Positions 1 through 6,481 of a DNA stretch of 64,000 nt are shown here, piece by piece. The notes below the pieces were generated by a model. The model searched no databases, was not told the DNA's origin, and was given only the letters and a program-made list of their open reading frames with translations. Numbering within the stretch: the stretch's first letter is position 1; every line of letters starts with the position of its first letter. The stretch spans positions 19,177 to 83,176 of the forward strand of contig JAHBVL010000009.1 in assembly GCA_019637585.1 (NCBI GenBank), given 5' to 3'. The translations under genes were made by a program, and so were the position numbers. Source of the stretch: Thermomicrobiales bacterium (GTDB lineage Bacteria > Chloroflexota > Chloroflexia > Thermomicrobiales > UBA6265).

Positions 1-466
1 GACCGGGCCGGCCACTGGTCGCGACTCGATAGGCCTCTGCGGTGATGCGGGGGAGGGTCGATGCCGATGGCGGTTCGACCGCCCATTTGGTGATCGGAGC
101 GAGCATCTGATCGAGCTCGGTTTCCTGCAGCGCTTCTCGATGGCGGAACGGCGTTTCCACCTGACCGACCATCGCCAGCATCGGCGTCGAGTCCTGCTGC
201 GCCGTGTGGATGCCGATCGCCAGATTTGCCGTACCGACTCCCCGGGTGCCCATGCAGATAGCAGGCTGGCCGGTCAGCTTGCCCACGGCGTCGGCCATGA
301 AGGCCGCGCCCCCCTCATGCCGGCTGCTGATCAGCTCGATTGAGCTGGTCGAGAGCGCGTCGAGGAGACCGAGAAAGCTCTCGCCCGGAACACCGAATGC
401 GTACCTCACGCCGCGCTCCTCCAGAACGCGGACTGCGGCGTCGACGGATCGAATCTGCTTGGTCAA
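1..466 (-). CDS. ThDP-dependent enzyme, acetolactate synthase-like (N-terminal part, cut by window edge)
   Basis: Only the first 155 residues are inside the window; the rest lies beyond position 1. The protein begins like the PYR domain of the acetolactate synthase/pyruvate oxidase/glyoxylate carboligase superfamily: GVPGES at residues 25-30, RHE at 49-51, then GTRGVGTANL and a GQVETPFRH stretch. Glu51 matches the Glu that in most of these enzymes activates the thiamine diphosphate aminopyrimidine. The start is TTG at 466, chosen because GGGAGAG lies just upstream and no ATG fits. The gene is divergent from a hydroxypyruvate isomerase and a tartronate-semialdehyde-type reductase, which recalls gcl-hyi-glxR of E. 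coli. E. coli Gcl, however, has Val at the Glu position, so either this is a non-canonical carboligase or another oxo-acid lyase or synthase. The family is secure; the substrate is open. Confidence 0.8.
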   Translation of the reverse strand, partial: MTKQIRSVDAAVRVLEERGVRYAFGVPGESFLGLLDALSTSSIELISSRHEGGAAFMADAVGKLTGQPAICMGTRGVGTANLAIGIHTAQQDSTPMLAMVGQVETPFRHREALQETELDQMLAPITKWAVEPPSASTLPRITAEAYRVATSGRPG

Positions 467-598
467 TGGATCTCTCCCGTTGGCAACCTGCACGGCAATT
501 CATCTGAAACATGATCGCATGGACTGGGCCACCATTGACCACCGCATGCTTCGCCGCATAGCATGCAGGGAACATTCGAAGCGCGAAAGGGGTGACGT

Positions 599-1372
599 AT
601 GCCCAAATTTGCTGCCAACCTGACCATGTTGTTTACCGAATATCCGATGGTGGACCGGATCGGTCACGCCGCGCGAGCGGGATTTCGTGGTGTGGAGATT
701 CTGCTGCCCTACGATGAGGATATCGACGGCATTCAGGCCGGCCTCGAGCGAAACGGGCTCGAGCTGATCAACTTCAATCTTCCCCTTGGCAATATGGCGG
801 CGGGCGATCGCGGTTTTGCCAACGATCCTCGCCGGACGACGGAGTTCGAAGCCGGCGTGGAGCGTGCGGTCGGACTGGCCGAGCGCCTTGGCGTCAAGCG
901 GGTCAACTGCATTGCCGGCAAGATGCTGCCCGACGTCGCCGTTTCGGAACAGTGGGATACGTTGCGCCAGAATCTCGGGTTTGCGGCGGCTAGAACGGCA
1001 GAGCGTGGGATCGTCCAGCTCGTCGAGCCGCTCAACACGATCGATAATCCCGGTTACATCATCTGTTCTCCCCACCGGGCGTTCAGCCTGGTGGAAGAGG
1101 TCGGTCACCCGAATCTGAAGGTCGAGTACGACCTCTATCACGCCCAGAAAATGGAAGGAAACCTGGCCACCACCATTCGCGATCACATTGGCCAGATTGG
1201 CCACGTGCAAATCGCAGACAACCCTGGCCGCCACGAACCAGGCACCGGAGAGATCAATTTCCCCTTCATGTTCCAGGTACTCGACGATGCCGGATACGAC
1301 GGTTGGGTCAGCCTGGAATACAACCCGTCCGGGCGCACAGAGGACTCGTTTGGGTGGATGCGGGGGGTGTAG
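599..1372 (+). CDS. hyi: hydroxypyruvate isomerase-like TIM-barrel enzyme
   Basis: 257 residues, the usual length for hydroxypyruvate isomerase (E. coli Hyi is 258). It would interconvert hydroxypyruvate and tartronate semialdehyde in the cytoplasm. Family marks visible: MPKFAANLTMLF at the start, VEPLNTIDNPGYI around residue 143 with the metal-binding Glu, EYDLYHAQ near 180, and HVQIADNPGRHEPGTGEI near 204-221, followed by SLEYNP. AAGGGG lies 6-7 bases before the ATG. It is followed by a NAD-binding reductase 184 bases on, consistent with a glyoxylate/glycolate salvage route. Right after its TAG stop begins a 7-base tandem repeat. Xylose isomerase-like sugar epimerases share the fold, so substrate specificity is inferred from motifs and the neighbour. 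Confidence 0.85.
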   Translation: MPKFAANLTMLFTEYPMVDRIGHAARAGFRGVEILLPYDEDIDGIQAGLERNGLELINFNLPLGNMAAGDRGFANDPRRTTEFEAGVERAVGLAERLGVKRVNCIAGKMLPDVAVSEQWDTLRQNLGFAAARTAERGIVQLVEPLNTIDNPGYIICSPHRAFSLVEEVGHPNLKVEYDLYHAQKMEGNLATTIRDHIGQIGHVQIADNPGRHEPGTGEINFPFMFQVLDDAGYDGWVSLEYNPSGRTEDSFGWMRGV

Positions 1373-1400
1373 CAGTCAGCAGTCGGCAGTCGGCAGTCAG
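1373..1400 (+). repeat. heptamer array (CAGTCRG)x4 after hyi stop
   Basis: Four consecutive 7-base units CAGTCAG/CAGTCGG start at the base after the hyi TAG codon. It is the first of about 15 period-7 arrays in this window. Confidence 0.85.
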
Positions 1401-1433
1401 TGAGAACGGCGCTCGGGCATCGCGAGTGAAAAG

Positions 1434-1534
1434 TGCAGTTCGGCACCTGTGGCCCGATAAGTTGGAAATGTAGTTCGGGCACCTGTGGCCCGGTGAGTTG
1501 GAAATGTCGTTCGGGCGCCCGTGGCCCGATGAGT
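1434..1534 (+). repeat. 36-bp tandem repeat with CGGGC...GCCCG hairpin core
   Basis: Nearly three copies of a 36-base unit with the core GTTCGGGCACCTGTGGCCCG followed by TGAGTTGGAAAT. The core folds as CGGGC-7 bases-GCCCG. The same core occurs singly, inverted, at 4252-4275 and 40049-40072, so it is a dispersed element rather than a purely local duplication. Confidence 0.85.
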
Positions 1535-1556
1535 AGTCGCGAAAGAGGATCAGGAC

Positions 1557-2468
1557 ATGGCGGAGCGGGTTGGATTCATCGGTTTGGGCATTATGGGCAA
1601 GCCGATGGCTGGTCATTTGCTGAGCGCCGGATACGAGGTCGTTGCGCATAGCCGGACTCGGTCGAAAGTCGACGATCTCTGCGCGGCCTATCCCGCTGCG
1701 ACTGCCGCCAGCTCCCCGCGGGAGGTTGCCGAACAGTCGACGATCGTCATCACCATGCTTCCCGATACGCCTGACGTGCAATCGGTGATGTTCGGCGGCG
1801 ATGGTCTGGCCGGATCGCTGCAGCCGGGTTCGCTCTATATCGACATGAGCACAATCAGCCCGGCGGCGGCGGCCGATATCGCCGGACAGCTCAGCGAGCG
1901 AGGCGTCGCCTCGCTCGATGCGCCGGTCAGCGGTGGCGAAGCGGGAGCGATCAACGCCGCGCTCAGCATCATGGTCGGTGGATCGCAGGAATCGTTCGAT
2001 CGGGCCATGCCATTGTTCGAAGTCATGGGCAAGACGATCGTCCTGATGGGTGGCCCCGGCGCGGGGCAAACGACCAAGGCCTGCAATCAGATCATGGTGG
2101 CACTGCACTACGCGGCGGCCAGCGAAGCGCTGGTTCTGGGCGCCAAAGCTGGTGTCGACCCGGCCAAGATGGTCCAGGTGCTGGGTGGCGGCCTGGCAGC
2201 CAGCCGGGTATTGGAGCTGAAGGGTCAGAAGATGATCGACCACGACTTCCAGCCCGGTTTCCGTATCGACCTGCATCGCAAAGACCTGGCCATCGCGCTC
2301 GCCGCCGGCAAAACCGAGGGCGTGCCCTTGCTGGCGACGGCCGTCGTCGATCAGCTCTTCCAGGCCGCGGCCGCCGCAGGTCGCGGCAGCCTCGATCATT
2401 CGGCGTTGATGTCGGTCTATGAGGACATGGCCCGCTTCGCGGTAAGTCGCATAGAGGTTGAGGAATAG
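1557..2468 (+). CDS. glxR: 2-hydroxy-3-oxopropionate (tartronate semialdehyde) reductase-type dehydrogenase
   Basis: 303 residues of the beta-hydroxyacid dehydrogenase family. The Rossmann motif GLGIMGKPMAGHL is at residues 7-19, the substrate-binding DAPVSGGEAGA at about 120, and the catalytic Lys lies in GQTTKACNQ at about 170. It would reduce tartronate semialdehyde to D-glycerate with NAD(P)H in the cytoplasm. The upstream hydroxypyruvate isomerase supports this over 3-hydroxyisobutyrate dehydrogenase, but sequence motifs alone do not separate the two. AGGATCAGGAC precedes the ATG. The gene is convergent with the RraA-like gene; both stop codons are TAG and both are followed by 7-base repeats. 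Confidence 0.8.
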   Translation: MAERVGFIGLGIMGKPMAGHLLSAGYEVVAHSRTRSKVDDLCAAYPAATAASSPREVAEQSTIVITMLPDTPDVQSVMFGGDGLAGSLQPGSLYIDMSTISPAAAADIAGQLSERGVASLDAPVSGGEAGAINAALSIMVGGSQESFDRAMPLFEVMGKTIVLMGGPGAGQTTKACNQIMVALHYAAASEALVLGAKAGVDPAKMVQVLGGGLAASRVLELKGQKMIDHDFQPGFRIDLHRKDLAIALAAGKTEGVPLLATAVVDQLFQAAAAAGRGSLDHSALMSVYEDMARFAVSRIEVEE

Positions 2469-2543
2469 CAGTCAGCAGTCGGTAGTCAGCCGTCAGATGG
2501 ACCGTACTTGGGGTATCTTGCCGACTGGCCGTCTAGCCGACTC
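2469..2543. repeat. inverted heptamer arrays between convergent stops
   Basis: On the + strand four units (CAGTCAG, CAGTCGG, TAGTCAG, CCGTCAG; 2469-2496) follow the TAG of the reductase. On the - strand a degenerate copy (AGTCGGC, TAGACGG, CCAGTCG) contains the TAG of the convergent aldolase gene at 2533-2535. The arms are partly complementary, with about 20 bases between them, so the region could form a bidirectional hairpin. Confidence 0.65.
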
Positions 2544-3255
2544 GTCCTTTCTTCCATTCGTCGAACGCGGCACGCGTCTCGTCATTCGGTGGATAGGTGC
2601 CGGGTAGAGCGGCGCCATCCTGGACTCGCTCGATGATGAAACGCTCCATCTCTTCCTGATCGGCTGCGGGCTGGGCGATTTCGGCCGCCAGATGACGGGG
2701 GATCACGACGACGCCTTCTTCGTCGCCCACCAGGATGTCTCCCGGGAAGACCGCGACGCCGGCGCAAGCGATCGGCACATTGACCGCTACCGCGTGATGA
2801 ACCGCCAGACTGATCGTGGCCGAGCGTCCGGCGACGAATACCGGAAAGGGCATCTGTTCGATATCGGGTGAGTCGCGGATCGCTCCGTCGCTGACCAGCG
2901 CCACCGCGCCCCGCTTGCAAGCCCGCGTCACCAGGATGCCTCCTGCGTTGGCGGCGCGTAGCTCACCGCGACACTCGAACACCAGCACCTGACCCGGTCC
3001 GACCGATTCGATCGCTTGTCGCTGCGGATGATTGGGGTCCTTGAACGCGTCGACGACATCCAGGTCCTCGCGAGCGGGGATGTTGCGCAGCGTCAGCGCT
3101 TCACCGACGAATCGCGCATGTTCAGGATTGAGCGGCCGCAATCCGTTCAGAAATGTGTTGCGCAAACCCCGCTGAAAGAGCTGGGTTGTGATGGTCGCGG
3201 TGCTGGCCCGGGCCAGGGTGTCGAGTGTCGACTGTTCGATCGTGATCTCCGTCAT
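2533..3255 (-). CDS. RraA-family / HMG-CHA class II aldolase-like protein
   Basis: 240 residues of the RraA-like fold. The class II 4-hydroxy-4-methyl-2-oxoglutarate (HMG/CHA) aldolase signature is present: a Gly-rich AGGILV stretch, then GAIRDSPDI, i.e. the G-x20-R-D-x2-D pattern for metal and pyruvate-enolate binding. Such enzymes cleave pyruvate-containing aldols or decarboxylate oxaloacetate. The start is ATG at 3255 with GGAGGAG 8 bases upstream; a longer reading to 3297 has no ribosome site and would run into the divergent promoter region. It is divergently transcribed from an HpcH/HpaI aldolase, which fits a shared aromatic or hydroxy-acid catabolic unit. It lacks the short RraA length typical of the RNase E inhibitor, so the enzymatic role is favoured. 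Confidence 0.75.
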   Translation of the reverse strand: MTEITIEQSTLDTLARASTATITTQLFQRGLRNTFLNGLRPLNPEHARFVGEALTLRNIPAREDLDVVDAFKDPNHPQRQAIESVGPGQVLVFECRGELRAANAGGILVTRACKRGAVALVSDGAIRDSPDIEQMPFPVFVAGRSATISLAVHHAVAVNVPIACAGVAVFPGDILVGDEEGVVVIPRHLAAEIAQPAADQEEMERFIIERVQDGAALPGTYPPNDETRAAFDEWKKGRVG

Positions 3256-3294
3256 GAGCGTTCTCCTCCAAAATCGCAACGACGCAATTCCCGG

Positions 3295-3322
3295 CATTGT
3301 CTGTCACAATCGCCACATTGTC
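3295..3322. promoter_or_regulatory. candidate operator in divergent aldolase promoter
   Basis: Three ATTGT/ACAAT half-sites lie at 3296-3300, 3306-3310 and 3317-3321, giving two overlapping inverted repeats and a CATTGTC direct repeat with a 21-base period. They lie between the RraA-like gene and the HpcH/HpaI aldolase. A regulator site is inferred; no regulator gene is adjacent. Confidence 0.4.
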
Positions 3323-3347
3323 AGCGCCTGCGCGGAGGAGCCAGAGG

Positions 3348-4124
3348 GTGAACACGAATCCCGTCAAAGCAAAACTCAAAGCCGGAGAATGGGTGAGCGG
3401 CCCCATCATCGAAGAGATCTTTTCGGTCGGCGGGGTTCGCATGCTGGCGAATGCCGGTCACGATTTTCTCTGGTTCGATACCGAACATAACATGTACAAC
3501 TGGGAAACGCTTCTGACGGTCGTGCAGTTTTCACGGGCTATCGGCATCACTCCGTTGGTGCGGGTGACCGATCTCTCGTACGCCAACATCGCTCGAGCGC
3601 TCGATACCGGTGCGCTGGGGGTGATCGTGCCGCGGGTCGACACCCGCGAGCAGGTCGAGGCGGCGGTCAGCTATGCGAAATACCCCCCCGTGGGACGGCG
3701 CGGCGCCGGCGGTATGGCGCGCAACGCCTATCTGCCGAAGAGCGCCGGAGAAGCCGTGGAGTGGGGCAACGCGGAAACGATGGTCGTTGTGCAGATCGAA
3801 TCACCCGAAGGAGCGGAGCGAGCCGAGGAGTTCGCCCAGGTGCCGGGTGTCGATGTCCTTTGCATCGGTCCGCAGGATCTTTCGATCAACATGGGGATAC
3901 CGGGCAAATTTGATGATCCAGGCTTTATCGACACCATCGCCGGTGTGGCCAAAGCGGCGGAAAAGCACGGTCTCGCCTGTGGGATGGTCAACCGGGACGC
4001 ATCGACGTTCAAGCTCTGGCACTCGATCGGATGTCGCTTCCTCGTCTGCAACAGCGATCTGAGTCTGATCGCGCAGCAGGCCACGAGGGATAGAGCGACG
4101 TTGAACGAAGCGCTGCCGAAGTAG
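3348..4124 (+). CDS. HpcH/HpaI-type aldolase/citrate lyase family protein
   Basis: 258 residues of the class II pyruvate aldolase family (4-hydroxy-2-oxoheptanedioate aldolase, 2-dehydro-3-deoxyglucarate aldolase). Marks: FDTEHNMYNW near residue 42 with the acidic metal region, IVPRVDTREQVE near 85, VVVQIESPEGA near 150 with the metal Glu, and DVLCIGPQDLS near 175 with the second acidic ligand. GTG at 3348 is chosen because GGAGGAG lies 7 bases before it. It would cleave a 2-keto-4-hydroxy acid into pyruvate and an aldehyde. It may share a control region with the divergent RraA-like aldolase. Its TAG stop is followed directly by three 7-base repeats. Confidence 0.8.
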   Translation: MNTNPVKAKLKAGEWVSGPIIEEIFSVGGVRMLANAGHDFLWFDTEHNMYNWETLLTVVQFSRAIGITPLVRVTDLSYANIARALDTGALGVIVPRVDTREQVEAAVSYAKYPPVGRRGAGGMARNAYLPKSAGEAVEWGNAETMVVVQIESPEGAERAEEFAQVPGVDVLCIGPQDLSINMGIPGKFDDPGFIDTIAGVAKAAEKHGLACGMVNRDASTFKLWHSIGCRFLVCNSDLSLIAQQATRDRATLNEALPK

Positions 4125-4145
4125 TCCGGAGTCCGAGGTCCGAAG
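4125..4145 (+). repeat. heptamer array (TCCGRRG)x3 after aldolase stop
   Basis: Units TCCGGAG, TCCGAGG and TCCGAAG begin at the base after the TAG stop codon. Confidence 0.8.
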
Positions 4146-4150
4146 ATTCT

Positions 4151-4247
4151 CCCTCTCCCGCGGTCGGGAGAGGGTCGGGGTGAGGGATATGCCCGCGGTC
4201 GGGAGAGGGTCGGGGTGAGGGATATCCCCGCGGTCGGGAGAGGGGTC
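4151..4247. repeat. 35-bp tandem repeat with CCCTCTCCC...GGGAGAGGG palindrome
   Basis: The palindrome CCCTCTCCC-GCGGTC-GGGAGAGGG opens an array of about 2.7 copies of a 35-base unit (copies start at 4157, 4192 and 4227) ending in TCGGGGTGAGGGATAT. One further copy of the palindrome is at 30791-30814. It may act as a terminator or stem-loop between the convergent aldolase and amine oxidase genes. Confidence 0.85.
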
Positions 4248-4251
4248 GCGT

Positions 4252-4275
4252 CGGGCCACAGGTGCCCGAACTACG
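4252..4275 (-). repeat. dispersed GGGCCACAGGTGCCC hairpin element
   Basis: Single copy of the element also found at 1434-1534 and 40049-40072; 24 bases are identical to the 40-kb copy. Confidence 0.8.
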
Positions 4276-4285
4276 CTTTTCCGGC

Positions 4286-4327
4286 CCCCGGCCCCCGGCC
4301 CCCGGCCCCCGGCCCCCGGCCCCCGGC
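4286..4327 (-). repeat. heptamer array (GCCGGGG)x6 after amine oxidase stop
   Basis: Read on the - strand, six perfect GCCGGGG units follow directly on the TAG stop of the copper amine oxidase (stop at 4328-4330). A diverged unit extends it to about 4281. Confidence 0.9.
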
Positions 4328-6271
4328 CTACGAACAACAATGATGCCCATTCTTGTGCGCGACGGGCTCCGGCAGATCGAGCGCCGGGTTCTGATCGAAG
4401 AAACCGGACGGCATGAGCATGAAGCGGGCATAGGCCACCGGCATGACCGGCCAGTCTTCCGGTCGTGGCTGATGATGCGACCCGAGCGTGTACCAGACCA
4501 CGATGTCGGTATCCTCGATCGAGCGATTCTGTGCGGTGTAGGCCGGCAGACCGCCGCCGCCCGGGTGCTGGTTGGGGTAGTCCCCGGCCGCGAAGATCTC
4601 GCCGTCGGTTTGCGGGGTGACCCAGAGATGCTTCGTGATGAAGGTGGCGCGCCGGGCGATGCTCGAATCGGCTCCTGAGAACGAACCGACATTCCCCGAT
4701 GGCACCAGGCGGTAACCAACTGGCTCGCCAATCCCGTTTGTCACATCCGGATTGATGACTTTCCAGGTCCGGCCACGCAGCGGGTCGACGAGCTGTTGCG
4801 CTTCGTGTTCCGTTTTCAGCACGGTTTTGACATTCCGGAATGCTGACCTGACCGGGTTGCCCGGTCCTGGTGGATCGGCTTCGCCATGCTCCTCGATGAT
4901 CGAATTGGTCAACCCATCGATATCCAGATCGAGCCGGAAATTGAAGAAGTGCTGATGGATCGGGCCATAGAGTCCGGTTTCGTTCAGAAGCTGGCCGTGC
5001 ACCGGCGTCTGGCCGGGTTCGATGGCGCCGGTGGAGAGAATGCCGGTCAGCTTGACCTCGCACTCGATGTTGCCGTCCTGGTAGAAGTACCAGAAAAAGC
5101 CGTAGTCATAGTTGCCGATGGTCGAAAAGGATGAGACGACCAGACGCCGCGAACGACGGATCTCGGTTTTGCCGGTCCGCCAGTTGAAGTGCCGCCAGAG
5201 CACGCCGAAGTCCTCCTCGTGCATGCAGATGGCGTTTTTCAGTACGTAGGGGTCGCCGTGGGCATCGACCAGCGCCGCATCGAAGTAGTAGATCTCGCCC
5301 AGGCAGTCGCACCCGAGTGTCAGTGAGTTGGCCAGCGCTCCGAGATTGAGCTCGCCGACATCGAAGGTGTTCTTGCGGGCATGGATCAGCGCGGGATCGC
5401 CATAGGGCACGACCATCTCGGACAGAGCGCCGCGATAGAGGATCGATCGCACCCGCTGACCGTCGTCCCAGCCAACGGTGCGCAGCACCAATCCCTCCCG
5501 TGGCGAGAACGCGACACGAAGCCGCCAGTTCTGCCAGGTCACGAGACTGCCATCGACCTCGAACGAGGCGCCCTCGGGCTGTGTGATGTCGAGCGGCCGG
5601 AGATCGGTTCGCAGTTCGCCGACATCCTCTGGCCGGTAGTTGCCCCGTTTCTGCGGAACCGGCACGACCGGGTCGAAATCGTCGATGCGCAGAATTTCCT
5701 GAGTGTTCAGGTCGAACAGAACAGCCAGATTCTCGACCGGGTGCGCGTAGCCATTGTCGTCACCGGCGCCGTCCATGACCCAGACCAGACCGCGGACATA
5801 GCGTCGCCCGGCATACTCCGTTTCATCCCCGTAGTCGCCCGTCGACCATGGATCGACCCAGATCAGGCTCATATCGGTGACGCCACGCCGGGCCATGGCC
5901 GCCTGGAAGCGCGGATCGTCGCGCAGGACGCTTTCGATACTGAAGATCTCCGGCATGGTGAAGGTCGGCTGTCCGGTCTCGATTCTCTTCCGGTCGATCA
6001 CAGTCCCTTCGTCGAGCGAAACGAAGTACTCGTCGCTGCGATGCTCGACGCGATCGATGATCACCGCTTTGGCGACGCGTGGCAGACCCGCGGACGAACC
6101 ATTCTCGACAGCCAGCACAGCGGCTTTTGGCGGTTCGGCCAGCTCCACCTGCGTGAAGAGGTAGCGATCCTTGCCGATGCCGTCCTCCCGCAGGATGCGG
6201 ACAGCTTCGGTGAGCTCGTCGATGGAGAGAGGGTCCAGTACGTAGGTGGTTTGGTTCAGGACATCGACCAT
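4328..6271 (-). CDS. copper-containing primary amine oxidase
   Basis: 647 residues, normal for a bacterial copper amine oxidase. The topaquinone site is NYDYG (in IGNYDYGFFWYF), where the first Tyr is converted to TPQ by bound copper. The catalytic-base region YFDAALVDAHGD lies about 90 residues before it. The paired His copper ligands are in IHQHFFNFRLDLDIDG, and a later His-rich segment (GSHHQPRPEDWPVMP) fits the third ligand region. It oxidises primary amines to aldehyde, ammonia and hydrogen peroxide. ATG at 6271 is used because AGGAGAGAGAAG lies just before it; an ATG 24 bases upstream lacks a comparable site. No signal peptide is seen, so it looks cytoplasmic. Substrate unknown. Confidence 0.88.
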   Translation of the reverse strand: MVDVLNQTTYVLDPLSIDELTEAVRILREDGIGKDRYLFTQVELAEPPKAAVLAVENGSSAGLPRVAKAVIIDRVEHRSDEYFVSLDEGTVIDRKRIETGQPTFTMPEIFSIESVLRDDPRFQAAMARRGVTDMSLIWVDPWSTGDYGDETEYAGRRYVRGLVWVMDGAGDDNGYAHPVENLAVLFDLNTQEILRIDDFDPVVPVPQKRGNYRPEDVGELRTDLRPLDITQPEGASFEVDGSLVTWQNWRLRVAFSPREGLVLRTVGWDDGQRVRSILYRGALSEMVVPYGDPALIHARKNTFDVGELNLGALANSLTLGCDCLGEIYYFDAALVDAHGDPYVLKNAICMHEEDFGVLWRHFNWRTGKTEIRRSRRLVVSSFSTIGNYDYGFFWYFYQDGNIECEVKLTGILSTGAIEPGQTPVHGQLLNETGLYGPIHQHFFNFRLDLDIDGLTNSIIEEHGEADPPGPGNPVRSAFRNVKTVLKTEHEAQQLVDPLRGRTWKVINPDVTNGIGEPVGYRLVPSGNVGSFSGADSSIARRATFITKHLWVTPQTDGEIFAAGDYPNQHPGGGGLPAYTAQNRSIEDTDIVVWYTLGSHHQPRPEDWPVMPVAYARFMLMPSGFFDQNPALDLPEPVAHKNGHHCCS

Positions 6272-6481
6272 CGGTTCTTCTCTCTCCTGGTGCATTGAGC
6301 TCGTCCGGCGAGGCGATACCGCGTCGCCGCACTATGATGATATCTGCGCACCGGAAATCGGTCTTCCTACGGTGAGCGTTCGTTCCGACGATTGCTGATG
6401 CTTGGGGAGTGATGTCGACGTGGATGGGGCAGCGGCCGGCACATGTCCGGCATGGTCGCCCAGGAAAGCAACAAGCGTGCC

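Noticed and set aside
1-466. Calling the ThDP enzyme glyoxylate carboligase (gcl)
   Set aside because: The context suggests it, but the Glu at residue 51 is retained where E. coli Gcl has Val, and most of the protein is outside the window.
500-1234. 244-codon open frame opposite the hydroxypyruvate isomerase gene
   Set aside because: It is the complement of a well-supported gene, shows no family motif and is typical of antisense frames in GC-rich DNA.
1434-1534. 36-bp units, a length typical of CRISPR repeats
   Set aside because: The copies follow one another with no spacers, and single copies occur elsewhere as intergenic hairpins.
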